NCBI RefSeq assembly: GCF_902806685.2
Contig: NC_048548.1
Location: forward strand, 11,992,557-12,056,556
Length of the DNA: 64,000 bases
From: Maniola hyperantus
Lineage: Eukaryota > Arthropoda > Insecta > Lepidoptera > Nymphalidae
Reading direction: 5' to 3'
This document shows, in pieces, positions 32,380 to 43,059 of this stretch. Position numbers and translations under genes: made by a program. Under the pieces are notes generated by a model. It was given only the letters and a program-made list of their open reading frames with translations. It did not search any database and was not told the DNA's origin. How positions within the stretch are numbered: position 1 is the first letter of the stretch; the number at the start of each line of letters is the position of its first letter.

Positions 32380-32830
32380 TGTTCAAACATTACACACGTG
32401 TGTCAACTCTTACTTTAAACTTAGCAAGTAAGGTACTTTCGACGCGAACAATGAGAATAACACCGTTTTTGTATTCTTAACGCAACTGTCCTTCCGGAAT
32501 GAGGTTTTGTAGACACGACGCGCTTGATTGAAAGCATGTTTGTGGAACATCGTAAGAAATTCTTCTTATTTAAAACATTTTGTTTTTCTTCTGTCGCTCA
32601 TTATAGTCGATAGGAAGTGTATGATATCACCTTGATACATCTCTAAATATTTTGCAGATATATTTCAATCATTCTAACGAGTCTTTAACCATACCTAATA
32701 TTTTTAACCGACTTCCAAAAAAGGTGGTTCTCAATTCAGCCCGTTTTTTTAAATGTTATTTTCTGCGTGTGTCTGTGTATTCGCCTTTTTGGATTTTTCA
32801 TCATCGATTACTTACTATTCTTATATTAAT
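32380..32830. other. Gene-free stretch
   Basis: No gene, splice-bounded exon or repeat recognised. Confidence 0.35.
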
Positions 32831-32832
32831 TA

Positions 32833-33038
32833 GTAAATGATACCCGAGAGTTCGTTCGCGTGGAATAAGGTTTTCAAAAATCCTATTTAATTTTCCAGGA
32901 TAAAAATGAGCCTATGTCTTTCCCCGGCATGCAAGCTATCTCTGTACCAAATTTCGTCAAAATCAGTTGAACGGATGAGCCGTGAAAAGTTATTAGGCAG
33001 ACACACTTTTGCATTTATAATATTAGTATTGATGTATG
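32833..33038 (+). repeat. Family A repeat
   Basis: TAGTAAATGATACCCGAGAGTTCG to CTTTTGCATTTATAATATTAGTATTG, missing part of the left third. Confidence 0.65.
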
Positions 33039-33219
33039 TATATCTATGATTCATAATAATCATATACATTAAGCGCGAATGAAGACGAAAGTAACAGCTA
33101 GTTTATAATAATTTTGTAACTTAAATTTATATCATTCATCAATTGAGAGATCTGCGTGATTTTTAGTTCAGGCAGTTGCCTGGGACATTATTGACTTCGA
33201 AGTTCGATTTAACCCATAT

Positions 33220-33535
33220 TATAATTGGATTTGAGGGGGGTAAGGGGGTGCAGTAACATCTTAGCACCCCAAATGTCAACCTCACCTGCACGCGGTGCCC
33301 CCTGCGAATCAGCGAACGAGGATATGACGACCGAAGAATGGCGGGATAACCATTCCAAATGGCTTGGCTTTAAATAACACAGACCAGAGACGGGCAGCAG
33401 CGTCACTGGTGCGAAATGGCCTACAGCCCTGCGCTGACCAACCCGCCTGCCCAGCGTGGTCAGTATGGGCATTACTTCTAATGAGTAGCGCCAACAGACA
33501 AAGGCCTCCAATTCCCGGCATTCCTGCTATTTCCG
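33220..33535 (-). repeat. Probable LINE-derived segment
   Basis: The stretch is GC-rich with AGGGGGGTAAGGGGGTGC and GCGCTGACCAACCCGCCTGCCCAGCG words. The minus strand stays open for about 100 codons, but nothing resembles a host protein. I judge it an element fragment from composition and position beside the LINE tail at 33540. No second copy is in the window. Confidence 0.3.
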
Positions 33536-33539
33536 ATTA

Positions 33540-33657
33540 AGGTGGTGGGGAGCGGGTGGATGAGGAAGGCTAAGGACCGTGTTTGGTGGCGTGCTCTTGG
33601 AAAGGCCTATGTCCAGCAGTGGACGCAAACAGGCTGATGGATTGGATTGGATTGGAG
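33540..33657 (+). mobile_element. RTE-type LINE C-terminus and tail
   Basis: One frame reads GSGWMRKAKDRVWWRALG, then KAYVQQWTQTG and a stop, followed by a TGGATTGGATTGGATTGG tail. This C-terminal pattern is characteristic of RTE-like LINE proteins in Lepidoptera. An inverted relative is at 37478-37680. Confidence 0.7.
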
Positions 33658-34027
33658 TTGGATTTGATGTGAAGAATTAACTAGCTACGCAGGCGGCTTA
33701 TACCGTAGATTACTTTCAGTTAATTGAATATGTCTGTCAGAAATCTCTAATTTCGAGGCTAAGTACCACAGCGTAACACTTAAGTAAACCAGTTAGCATT
33801 GCTGAAAACAATAGTTACCTGAGCTTAATAGGACACGGTCAGAGGCTAGTGTGTGAACATGATTTTACAAAAAACAGTAGAGGTTAACTTAAATATTCGT
33901 TCGTCGAAAATATTAAACCTTGAGTTATGTTTATGACAACACTTGTAAAAGTAACCTTGTTAATGTTAACTGTGGTTAATCGATTGTTTTATTGTTTGTA
34001 TTTAATTTTAAAACACTTTTTATTTAT

Positions 34028-34214
34028 GTTCCCCATCGGCGGTGTTCCCACTAGATTATAACATGGGGTTATTCAAGGGGCGGACCAACAAATTCCTTAA
34101 AGGCCGGCAACGCATCGGCGGCTCCTCTGGTGCTGCAAATGTTCATGGGCGGCGGTAATCACTTAACATCAGGTGACCCGCCTGCTCGTTTGCTCGCTAT
34201 ATCTGTTTAAAAAA
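34028..34214 (+). mobile_element. LINE 3' end with readable C-terminus
   Basis: From about 34033 a frame reads SAVFPLDYNMGLFKGRTN..KGRQRIGGSSG..VHGRR and stops near 34160, followed by a short 3' UTR and an A-rich tail. It is the same family as 19335-19597. Confidence 0.7.
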
Positions 34215-34311
34215 AATGTTTAAATTACTGTACATCATATATATTCTGTAATTGTACCTACATATCTGTAGGTACCTATACTAGCAGTTGTACACGACTT
34301 CGTCAACTTTA

Positions 34312-34539
34312 AAGGTATGATTCCGAACCACGCTGCACGCAGCAGATTACATTCCGAGCTAGGCAGCAATGTTCCGCTACATTGCTGCCGCGACATTGCT
34401 GCCTAGCTCGGAATGTAATGTCATATAAGCTTATAGAGATTGTATGGGGACCAGTAGTGCCGCGACAGGACTGTGACAGCTGGTGACAGCACTACTGCGG
34501 CAGCGCTGCTGCGTGCAGCGTGGTTCGGAATCATACCTT
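34312..34539. mobile_element. MITE with perfect 34-bp ends and an inner 27-bp palindrome
   Basis: 34312-34345 and 34506-34539 are perfect inverted copies (AAGGTATGATTCCGAACC...). Inside, 34346-34372 and 34393-34419 form a second perfect inverted pair (ATTACATTCCGAGCTAGG...). It has no coding capacity. Confidence 0.85.
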
Positions 34540-34569
34540 AAATTTCTGTTTTCGCAAGGAACTAACACA

Positions 34570-34640
34570 AATATTGTGCTGTGCGAGTGTGCGGGGCGTT
34601 CCCTTCCCGATTGCCATTTAGACCTGTCGCGTAGGTACTA
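34570..34640. mobile_element. Family I MITE, right half
   Basis: GTGCGGGGCGTTCCCTTCCCGATTGCCATTTAGACCTGTCGCG matches only the right end of 17504-17642. The left half is missing, and the LINE starts soon after. Confidence 0.55.
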
Positions 34641-36820
34641 TACGTCCTTCGGTTAAACTTAGGATACGATGCAATTTTTTAAGAATAATTTTTTTTAAAG
34701 CTTGCTAGCGATTTTGACGTTAACACACTAAATACACATTTCAGCACCCCACCATTTCAGTTGGATTCCGTTACAAAAGCATCTACTATAAGCAAAATTT
34801 CTGCCCTACCACTGCCTGGCCATTCTTCATTTCAATTTGAAGCCACCTCTGACTATGAGGTTAAGAAACTCATTGCATCCGCCACAAGCAAAGCTGTTGG
34901 CAGTGACCAAATCGGTCGGGAAATGATCTTACTGGTTCTTGACATTGTTTTACCTTTCATCACACACATTTTAAACTTTTCCCTGAGTTCGGGGGTATTT
35001 CCAACGTTGTGGAAAAAGGGACACATTATCCCCATACCGAAAAAATCCGATCCAACTGACGTAACACACTTTAGACCGATTTCAATACTGCCTTTCCTTT
35101 CAAAGATCTTAGAACGTATCGTACACCATCAATTCTCTAATTTTCTTAACAATAATTCATTATTAAGTCCTCTTCAATCAGGCTTTCGACCCTCTCACAG
35201 TACATGTACGGCGCTCATAAAAATCACCGATGACATCCGATACGCTATGGATCAATCACAAGTTACGTTAATAACACTCTTAGATTTCAGCAATGCCTTC
35301 AACTGTGTGGATCATGACATATTACTAGCAATACTACGCTCTTTCAATATCTCTCAGGTTGTAGGCGAATGGTTTCTCTCATATCTTCGGGGTCGTAAGC
35401 AGTGTATTCGTACTGAGGAGGCTACATCTGAATGGGCTGACACTAGTATGGGTGTTCCCCAAGGCGGAGTGCTCTCTCCTTTACTTTTTTCAGTATTCAT
35501 CAACACATTAGTCTCCATCTTAAATTTCAGCTCCTATCACCTGTATGCAGATGACTTACAGCTGTACATTTCATTCAATGCTGAAAATGCGCTAGACTCC
35601 ATTCTGAAACTCAATAGAGATCTAGAGGCGATCCGTATCTGGACCGAAAACCATGGTCTCCTCGTGAATCCCTCTAAAACACAGGTTATGTTAATTGGTA
35701 GACCTAGGCAAGTTTCAAAACTGGACTTAAATTCACTTCCTCCTGTCATCTTTAACAACTTAAATCTACCATACACCACTCAGGTCAAAAACTTAGGGCT
35801 TTATATCTCGCAAGGTCTCTCCTGGTCTTTTCACGTTGGGGAAATTAGTCGGAAGGTTTTTGCTTCTATGCACGCACTTAAACGGATGCAGAATATGTTG
35901 CCCCCAAAGGCAAAACTTGTGCTTGTTAACTCTCTGTTGCTCCCCCTTATAGATTATGCGGACATTTGCTACACTGACCTTACAGAAGAGCTACTGAACA
36001 AACTCGATCGTCTACTCAATCTATGCATTCGGTATATATTTGGTTTGCGTAAGTTCGATCACATCTCAAAATTCCGTTCCGAACTAGGGTGGCTCAATAT
36101 TCGGTATCGCCGGAATGCGCACGTTCTTGCCTGTCTCTATGGCATTCTCAATGACCCATGCTCTCCTATATACCTGAAAGAACGTTTTAAACCCTTTGGC
36201 TCCTTAGGTCGCGTTCAGCGTTCCTCAAATATAGATATTCTTGCTTACCCGAAACACAACTCGGCGCTATATTCAGATTCCTTTACTGTTACAGCAATCA
36301 GGCTATGGAACGCCCTTCCTCAGCAGGTACGACAAGCTCCGTCTCTTAACGTTTTCAAGACTCGTGTATATAAACACTATCTAAACTGTCAGAACCCTTC
36401 TATGTAATTACACATTATTAAATATATTATCCTACAATTAAAACATCAATATTACTCATAATATTATTGTTGTATATTTATTATTCATCTATCACTATAT
36501 TATATATTAATATATGTATATATATTATGTATTATATATGTACCTGTGTATATCTTTATCTATATATTATTATTAAGGCATTTCTGTGCCTATTAATATA
36601 CATATTACTTATATTATAATTATTATCTTACAACTTACGTACACCTTAAACCCAGTTTTCACTAGCCCTTAAATCCTCTTCAACCTAGTTGCCTGGTAGA
36701 GATCGCTTCACAGCGATAAGGCCGCTGATTGTATGTTCTTCTTTTACATATTTCTTTTTGTGTCTTTTTATTTTTATTTCTTGGTGTACAATAAAGAATA
36801 TTAAACTAAACTAAACTAAA
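34640..36820 (+). mobile_element. 5'-truncated non-LTR retrotransposon (CR1/L2/Jockey-type)
   Basis: It holds the reverse-transcriptase part of ORF2, a 3' UTR of about 410 bases and a tail CAATAAAGAATATT(AAACT)n at 36789-36820. The endonuclease and ORF1 are absent, the usual result of incomplete target-primed reverse transcription. The left boundary is uncertain, between the MITE half at 34640 and the open frame at 34689. Confidence 0.8.
34689..36407 (+). CDS. Reverse transcriptase of a 5'-truncated LINE
   Basis: The frame is open from 34689 (after a stop at 34686) to the stop at 36407, with no interruption over 572 codons, and has no true start because the element is 5'-truncated. It encodes an RNA-directed DNA polymerase. 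Visible motifs are FRPISILPFLSKILERIV, QSGFRPSHST, the first catalytic Asp in LLDFSNAFN (near 35281), GVPQGGVLSPLLFS (near 35450) and the catalytic YADDLQLY (near 35543). The C-terminal part contains IRYIFGLRKFDHI and ends LRVYKHYLNC-like near the stop. The style fits the CR1/L2/Jockey group; I cannot name the family. The intact frame implies a young insertion. Without the endonuclease it cannot mobilise itself. Confidence 0.85.
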   Translation, partial: FFLKLASDFDVNTLNTHFSTPPFQLDSVTKASTISKISALPLPGHSSFQFEATSDYEVKKLIASATSKAVGSDQIGREMILLVLDIVLPFITHILNFSLSSGVFPTLWKKGHIIPIPKKSDPTDVTHFRPISILPFLSKILERIVHHQFSNFLNNNSLLSPLQSGFRPSHSTCTALIKITDDIRYAMDQSQVTLITLLDFSNAFNCVDHDILLAILRSFNISQVVGEWFLSYLRGRKQCIRTEEATSEWADTSMGVPQGGVLSPLLFSVFINTLVSILNFSSYHLYADDLQLYISFNAENALDSILKLNRDLEAIRIWTENHGLLVNPSKTQVMLIGRPRQVSKLDLNSLPPVIFNNLNLPYTTQVKNLGLYISQGLSWSFHVGEISRKVFASMHALKRMQNMLPPKAKLVLVNSLLLPLIDYADICYTDLTEELLNKLDRLLNLCIRYIFGLRKFDHISKFRSELGWLNIRYRRNAHVLACLYGILNDPCSPIYLKERFKPFGSLGRVQRSSNIDILAYPKHNSALYSDSFTVTAIRLWNALPQQVRQAPSLNVFKTRVYKHYLNCQNPSM

Positions 36821-36930
36821 GATAAAAATAATAAGCAGTTAGAACATACTGGGATTCCAGTGAAGTGTAGTCGGTAGTGTAGTGTAGGATGGCGCGAGAA
36901 CAATGGACGTGGGAGCTGCAACAATACGCC

Positions 36931-37478
36931 ATTAACAATCGCACGTATTAATATTACGACTTCGGAGTGTGGCCTTTATTTTCATTACGATTGTTCCTAC
37001 AGTTCAAATGATAGAAACTGTTAAAACATCATCATCATCATCATTACGTGACGTTCAATCATAATAACTTACTCGAAGAGCTTCGTTCGAAGGTATTAGC
37101 AACCCTCCCTCCCTTAAATGGACTAGCCAGGTCCTAGTGAAACATATGTGAGATAATTTTTCTAAACAGCTCAGCACTCTCCAAACTTAATGACGTGAAC
37201 GGCGACGCCTGAGGGTTGTTTTTTTTCTACCTACATTCCAACTCAAGTGCTATACGAGATGGCAAGTCTGATCGTGAAACTACATGTGTATAAAAATACC
37301 TTCGAACGAAGCTCTTCGAGTAATTATGATTGAACTTCACGTGCAGGTAAGTTAATTTAATCATTAATTAACAATCGCACGTATTAATATTACGACTTCG
37401 GAGTGTGGCCTTTATTTTTATTACGATTGTTCCTACAGTTCAAATGATAGAAACTGTTAAAACATCATCATCATCAGC
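36931..37478 (+). repeat. Direct repeat (112 bp, spaced 436 bp)
   Basis: 36931-37042 and 37367-37478 are nearly identical (one C/T difference seen over about 105 bases), starting ATTAACAATCGCACG and ending in a CATCATCATC run. A foldback element lies between them. Confidence 0.85.
37046..37342. mobile_element. Foldback element with roughly 50-bp arms
   Basis: ACGTGACGTTCAATCATAATAACTTACTCGAAGAGC... pairs with its inverted copy ending AATTATGATTGAACTTCACGT. The arms are about 50 bases and nearly perfect; the centre (about 200 bases) has no ORF. Confidence 0.8.
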
Positions 37479-37800
37479 CTGTGGATGTTCACTGTTGGCC
37501 TTCCCTAAAGAGCGCCACCACACCCGGTCCTCAGCCTTCCTCATCCAACCACTTCCCGCCAGCCTCTTTATATCGTCGGTCCATCGTGCTGGAGGGCGTC
37601 CCAAATACGCTTGCTCTCCACTCAAGGACTTTCCGGCTCCAACGGCCATCAGTTCTACGACCGCGACAGGTAGTCGCAGTTCAGATGTTGCAAGACCGAG
37701 GAGTAGGTCTCTTGTAGGGACTTCCACACACCTCGGTCTTGCAACATCTGAATCCTGTGGCTCCCTGCGACTATAGATTGAAATCGTCGGTTCATCTACC
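37478..37800 (-). mobile_element. RTE-type LINE C-terminus, rearranged
   Basis: The minus strand reads GRPPARWTDDIKRLAGSG then WMRKAEDRVWWRSLGKA, the same ending as 33540-33657, with a GAT-repeat tail. Upstream in the element the sequence turns into a perfect hairpin (37680-37752), so the coding frame is broken there. Confidence 0.7.
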
Positions 37801-38239
37801 GGAAGATTAGAAGTTTTAACGGTATCAGTATCTTTAATGCAACTAATATGCAACCGGCCCTTCTAATCACAACACAGATTTTCGCACGCAATGAGATCAG
37901 AAGCCGAAGTCCATAGACAAAATAATTTACAAGCCAATGTCGCAACCGTTCCGCAACTGATGGCTGGTTAGTGGTTAGAACTGGTCGAGTCGCATTGACA
38001 TTACTGGAGTGGCGTTGCGCAACCAGAGGACAATAATTAGAACGTGTATACACGACGAGAATTCACGACAAACTAGACAAACTGCAAGACAGAGAGACAA
38101 GAATATATTTTTATTCCGATACAAGTCACTTGCCTTTGTGTAAGTGTTTGTGTTGTGATACTTCATATTATCACAGTTTTACGATACTACGTAAAACTTT
38201 AGTAGTAGTCTGTAGTGTAGTATGACTGCGATATCAACT

Positions 38240-38405
38240 AGTGGTAAGTGATGATGCAGTAAAGCGGAAGCGGACTAAACTCGGAATGGATATGGCAGTT
38301 TTATTAAACCCATACCCCTCATCGTGTTCTACACGGTATTGTGTAGGAACGCTTTTATCGCTGGGCGGCACGGCTTTGCCGGTAAGCTGGTAACTAGCCA
38401 CAGAC
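38240..38405 (+). repeat. Family H repeat
   Basis: GTGGTAAGTGATGATGCAGTAAAGCGG to GCGGCACGGCTTTGCCGG..GGTAACTAGCCACAG matches 51430-51600. Confidence 0.6.
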
Positions 38406-38409
38406 CAGA

Positions 38410-39090
38410 GATTTTAAATTTTATAAATTCTCAAATTGTCCGTACCGAAAACGAATCTGGACCCGACGATATCACTCACCACTGAGCTGGAGGTCGTCGA
38501 ACTACTACTAGTTTTGCCTACTCACAAATCACAAAACTGGAATAATAATACAAACCTACCTAAGTTATTCCCTTGATAAATAATAATTATAGAGTTTGAA
38601 CCTTTCATGTTTTTGATTTTTAAAATTAATTTGCCAAACTACCTCCCTACTCGAGTCCAGACTAGAATGACTGATTGGAACCTCTATCACCACATCACGT
38701 CTGCTTCACGGATCATTTTGATACACGCGTCGGGCTATAACGGACTATTCATGTTATCTACTCGACAAAAACTTACCTTTGTCATCCGAAGAATTGGAAA
38801 TAATTTAATTTAGACAACGGTAAATTAACTTTTTGTCGGTTTATTTTAAAATATTATTGTTAAACGTTTTCGACTTGAAAGCTTTTCAAATGGCCTAACC
38901 TATGAGTAGGTTGTTTATTTTTAAGTGTGCCAATGGATCCGAAGACGCTGAAGATACAGACAGATAGAATAATTGTCGTAAACAACTCAGTAAAGTTTAG
39001 ACCAACGATCAACGATTTCATAATTATTTATTATTAATTATAATTAAACAAATAAAAGGTTACAAATATAGATGCTCCCGGCTGTACTCA
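38410..39090. other. Gene-free stretch
   Basis: AT-rich, with no gene or repeat identified. Confidence 0.35.
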
Positions 39091-39091
39091 C

Positions 39092-39200
39092 GTAGTTGGT
39101 CAACGTAAAGCCGACTAGTTTGGAGCCCATCCGGGGTCGTTTTTCACAGGAACTTAGCTCGCAACGCGTCGCGGTTGAGACTGCGCGCCGCACGCGCTGC
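39092..39200 (-). CDS. Possible first exon of a minus-strand gene
   Basis: On the minus strand an ATG at 39130 in good context (CCCCGGATGG) opens 13 codons (MGSKLVGFTLTNY) that end exactly at a consensus donor (TAC|GTGAGT, junction 39092/39091). The 70 bases upstream are strongly GC-rich, with GCAGTCTC as a possible initiator, quite unlike the AT-rich surroundings. This has the shape of a promoter plus start exon, whose partner exons should lie at lower coordinates. I could not find them and do not recognise the peptide. It might instead be chance within a CpG-rich element. Confidence 0.35.
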
Positions 39201-39599
39201 GGCCCGTACAGACCGCTGCTGTGAGGATGGCTGAGGTGGGAATCACTCACAATAGTTTAAACGCTAATATAAAAGGTTGTACAATTTTACACTATATTAG
39301 TCAATTAAACTCATAATTTACATACTAGATAACTACAATTTACCGGCTATGTGCCGAGGCAGTGGGTCGGAAATCGACCACTTTCCTGCTCCACGACAAA
39401 CCATTGTTCACCATGCGACCATTTTACGCCATATTAAGCCATATTAACCCGGCGATTGTAATAAATTACTTTATTAATTCGATTCACGTGGAAACTAAAC
39501 GTTCACACACTTTTAAGGCTAATTTAAAACCTTCCCGAATAAGACAATCGTCATCCAACAATAGTAGGACGTGGAGCCTAACTAAACGTGTAAACAATT

Positions 39600-39830
39600 T
39601 TTTTAGGGTTCCGTATCACCAGAGAAAAAGGAACCGTTGTCTGTCTGTCTGTCGTTTCTGTCAAGACAAAACCTGTAGAATCAAAACCTATAGGTTAAGT
39701 ACTTCCCGTTGACCTAGAATCATAAAATGCAGGTAGCAAATAGCAATGACTTACAGCCATAAGCTTACAGCACGAGTAAAGGGAAAATTCGAAAACCGAG
39801 TTCGACTTGCGCTCAACTGGATTTTATTTT
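39600..39830 (+). repeat. Family D repeat, partial
   Basis: TTAGGGTTCCGTATCACCAGAG, then CTGTCTGTCTGTCG, CTTCCCGTTGACCTAGAATC and a CGAGTTCGACTTGCGCTCAACTGG end. Confidence 0.65.
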
Positions 39831-39839
39831 TGCAAAATA

Positions 39840-40380
39840 TTTGCATTAAAATCATCGAAAATTATAATATGATGCAAATTAGATGTATGCAGCAAGCACA
39901 TAATAATAAATTATGTGGATGATGCGATGAAATATTATTAAATAACAATATTATTTTAATTTTAAAAATCAAGGTTCAAGTTTTTTGTGCCGATTGTGCA
40001 AAAACTTGTCTTACATAACAAGCTAAGAGCTCGGCACATTATTATTTAACAGAAATTGGTCCCAAAGATCCACCTTATTGACCTTAGAGTTGCGTAGCTA
40101 AAATATGCTTTTTAAATTGCTCTTCCTTGACCAATTTTCGTGAAATTGTGTTGAATTTAGACATTACACAATTACGAAAGTGTCCCTACAATTTTTCGCC
40201 AATTATATTTTCTTCTATCATCATTTCATTATCATCTTATAGTTACCTCATGATAGCTTATAGATAAGCGGCTATCATCTGGCGATGGCTTCTGCCTGCT
40301 TCCTATTCGACGGTCACGCACCTAATTTTTACCCGACTGCGGCGAAGCCCAAAGGAGGGAAATTAAAGTTGGTATATTCT
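39840..40380. other. Gene-free stretch
   Basis: No gene or repeat identified. CAAGTTTTT..GTGCAAAAACTTG near 39978-40010 is a short inverted pair. Confidence 0.35.
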
Positions 40381-40384
40381 GCGT

Positions 40385-40600
40385 TTTAAGCAATAAGTAA
40401 ATATCACTTGCTTTAACGGTGAAGGAAAACATCGTGAGGAAACCTGCATGCCTAAAAGTTTTCCATAATGCTCTTGTTAAAGATGTTGAAGTCTGCCAAT
40501 CTGCACTTATAGCTTGCTTGTTGGTGAACTGTGCCTTCTCATTCTGAGAAGAGACCCGTACTCATTATTTTAGTGGGCTGGCGATAGGTTGAGATAAACG
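40385..40600 (+). repeat. SINE-1 copy, partial
   Basis: CACTTGCTTTAACGGTGAAGGAAAACATCGTGAGGAAACCTGC to GAGAAGAGACCCGTACTC; the tRNA-like head is missing. Confidence 0.65.
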
Positions 40601-40639
40601 TCATAGATAGACAGCAACTTTTTCGGGATGGGACCAGAT

Positions 40640-40835
40640 ATTGAATAATATAAGGAATCTTCCGAAAGATTTAGACATGGAAAATCTTCTTTTAAAGCCT
40701 AATTTAACCATTTAATAAAATAAGTTAAAAACCTTTATAGAAACAAGCTTTTGTTGAAGCCTTGTACTAAAGGCGATTGTAAGATTTAACCACATTCTAA
40801 CACGGAAGGTTAAATAAAAGCTTGTTAAAAAAACT
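40640..40835 (+). pseudogene. Decayed LINE C-terminus
   Basis: Frames read LPKDLDMENLL and KLKTFIETSFC with stops between. This resembles the (L)P..(l)..FK.KLK.F ending of LINE proteins. Weak evidence. Confidence 0.3.
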
Positions 40836-41439
40836 AGGTCTCGTACATTAAACTTTGTTCTGTATCTTTGTAAACAAAAATCTAGTTAAACGACTTGTCA
40901 CGATGATCATGCAAAGAGAATTAACAAAACTGCAACGTCTGAGCATTTTAAAATTTTCAAGCGCTCTATTTTGTAAAGTGACTAAGCAGAAAAGCAAAAA
41001 TACGTCTGCGACATCAAACGGCGGTTACATGCAAAACTACGATAATATGCGACACACATTTCATACCTTTCAGGCAAGTCAAAGGTCAAGTAATAGGTCT
41101 ATAGGGGAGTAATACAGATAAGTAAGTCTTTATTCCGTTACGCATATAGTTCAAAATAGTGCAGAAATTATTGGGTATTTTATAATGTTGTCTATCTATC
41201 GTACATCTTCATTGTTCCGCTGACACGGATCCAAGTTCTCTGGCCCCGATCCCACACTGAAGACTCTCTTATGCAACGATATTATTCTCACCTACCACAT
41301 ATTGTTGATTTTTTAATTGCACCCGTAATTATAACAGATCGAGCGCTTTGTCTTCTCAAATTGTTGTTCATGAATCAATGTTGTGGGCTACTTTACAGAT
41401 TTATTTCACGCTTATATGGATAAAGTATTTTTAACATAA

Positions 41440-41800
41440 CTGCCCAAATAGCACAAGGAAGCTGCTTAGTATCCGACTCACAGCAATCATGGGGCATATA
41501 TCAACTCTTGCTGGCAAACTGAGCTCCGCTGCTTACGCTATTAGGAAGATTCGGTAGTTAACTGACGTGAAAACCCCAAAGATAGATAGTATAATTTGCT
41601 TATTTTCATAGTATTATGTCTTATATAAGACAAAGCGACAGATAATTGGGAGAATTTTCGTATTACAAAAAAGGGCACTACGCGCAATTTATAATTTAAA
41701 ACCACATGATTCTCTTCGAGAGAAGTTCAAGAAAATAGGTATCGAAATTTCCACACGCCGCAGTCTTGCGCTATCTTATGTCTGAATCCAATGACTCCCT
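41440..41800 (+). pseudogene. Decayed LINE reverse transcriptase, C-terminal part
   Basis: Frames read LAGKLSSAAYAIRKIR, then GRIFVLQKRALRAIYNLKP and SLREKFKKIGIEI, with stops and frameshifts. The order is that of the thumb/connection region of Jockey-type proteins. Confidence 0.6.
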
Positions 41801-41935
41801 GAGAATCGTTTGACGTGATGTAGTGTGGCGTCTGCCGCCACTGTCCTTCCGAGTTTCGGTATGAAGCCACCGTTCCAGCACCTAGCGAGTCCCCCAAAGT
41901 CTATCGGTTTTTCGAACTATGAGCAAGTAGTATCT

Positions 41936-42186
41936 ATATGTATAGATAGGTATAGAAAAGGAAACACTGGCTGACTGACTGATTTATCAACGCACAGTTC
42001 AAACTATTATGGGCGGATCGGGCTGAAATTTGGCATGCAGATAGACAGCCATTATGACGTAGACATCCGCTAAGAAACCCTTTTTGAAAATTTAATCCCT
42101 AAGGAGGTAAAATAGGGGTTTGAAATTTGTACGTGTGTTCGTGAAACGTGTAGTCCACGTGGACGAAGTCGCGGGCATAAGCTAGC
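41936..42186 (-). repeat. Family B repeat
   Basis: AAAAGGAAACACTGGCTGACTGACTG to GTCCACGTGGACGAAGTCGCGGGCATAAGCTAG. Confidence 0.75.
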
Positions 42187-42602
42187 TAGTCTTTATTAAT
42201 TCAACTATTTGACTTTTAAAAAATATTTTAGAATCTGAATTTAGTAAAATGATGAGAGTAACTGACGAGTAGATAACAATTAAGTTAAAGCAGTGAATCA
42301 TTTTTGAGCCTCAACGCTAATTAATGACTGTTTTCACTTTTATTTTTTCTCAATAAAAACTTCGCAGGTATAATCGGTTTAGGCAAATTTAACGGTTATT
42401 GCTTGCTTGTAATCGTTGCTCGTTGCTTAATATTTTAATACTCGTAGTTATGCCTATGCATCATATTATAGTAGCTAGTCGTAACTCGTAATCAACTCGT
42501 ACTAGGTAATTTTATTAGTACTTGGTTCGCATGGTTTTTGTAAGAGTATCGACCTATTTGTTCCAAAATTGGCCTCTAAACACAGCTAATTTTATTCACC
42601 AC

Positions 42603-43050
42603 TAGCTGACCCGCTCCGACTTCGCTTGGGTGGAATGTAAAAAATCGGCGTGGGGGTAAAATTGTCAAAATACCTGAAATACGTATTTCTTCATTTGTAA
42701 CCGAAAATCCATTTACCAATTTTCATGGAAATGACTTGAAATATTATGACGGACTTTCATACAAACTTTCATCCTCTCTTTACCTCCTTTGGGGGTAGAA
42801 TTTTCAAAAATCGTGAAATAAGTATTTTAAATTTTAACCAAAAGTCTAATTACCAATTTCCATCGATGAAACATAAAAATGTCTGCCTTTCATACAAACT
42901 TCTATCCTTTATTTAGCGCCCTTAGGGGATGAAGTTCGTAGCCTATCTATCAGTGAAACAATTTTTAAAATCGGATGAGTAGTTTCGGAGATTACCTCCT
43001 ATATCCAAACTTACAAGCTTCACCTGTTTATAATATTATTTTTGTAGACA
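42603..43050 (+). repeat. Family C repeat, long form
   Basis: ACTAGCTGACCCGCTCCGACTTCGCTTGGGTGG to TCACCTGTTTATAATATTATTTTTGTAGA. It contains two internal related blocks (ACTTTCATCCTCTCTTTA and ACTTCTATCCTTTATTTA) about 120 bases apart. Confidence 0.65.
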
Positions 43051-43059
43051 AATATAATT

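Noticed and set aside
33209..33521. Two overlapping minus-strand ORFs (100 and 70 codons)
   Set aside because: The GC-rich segment is repeat-like and lies beside a LINE tail; neither frame resembles a host protein.
37405..37776. Plus-strand ORF of 123 codons
   Set aside because: It is antisense to the RTE-type LINE C-terminus and runs through the hairpin.
40855..41112. 85-codon plus-strand ORF
   Set aside because: No family resemblance, splice sites or promoter; its length is within chance for this base composition.
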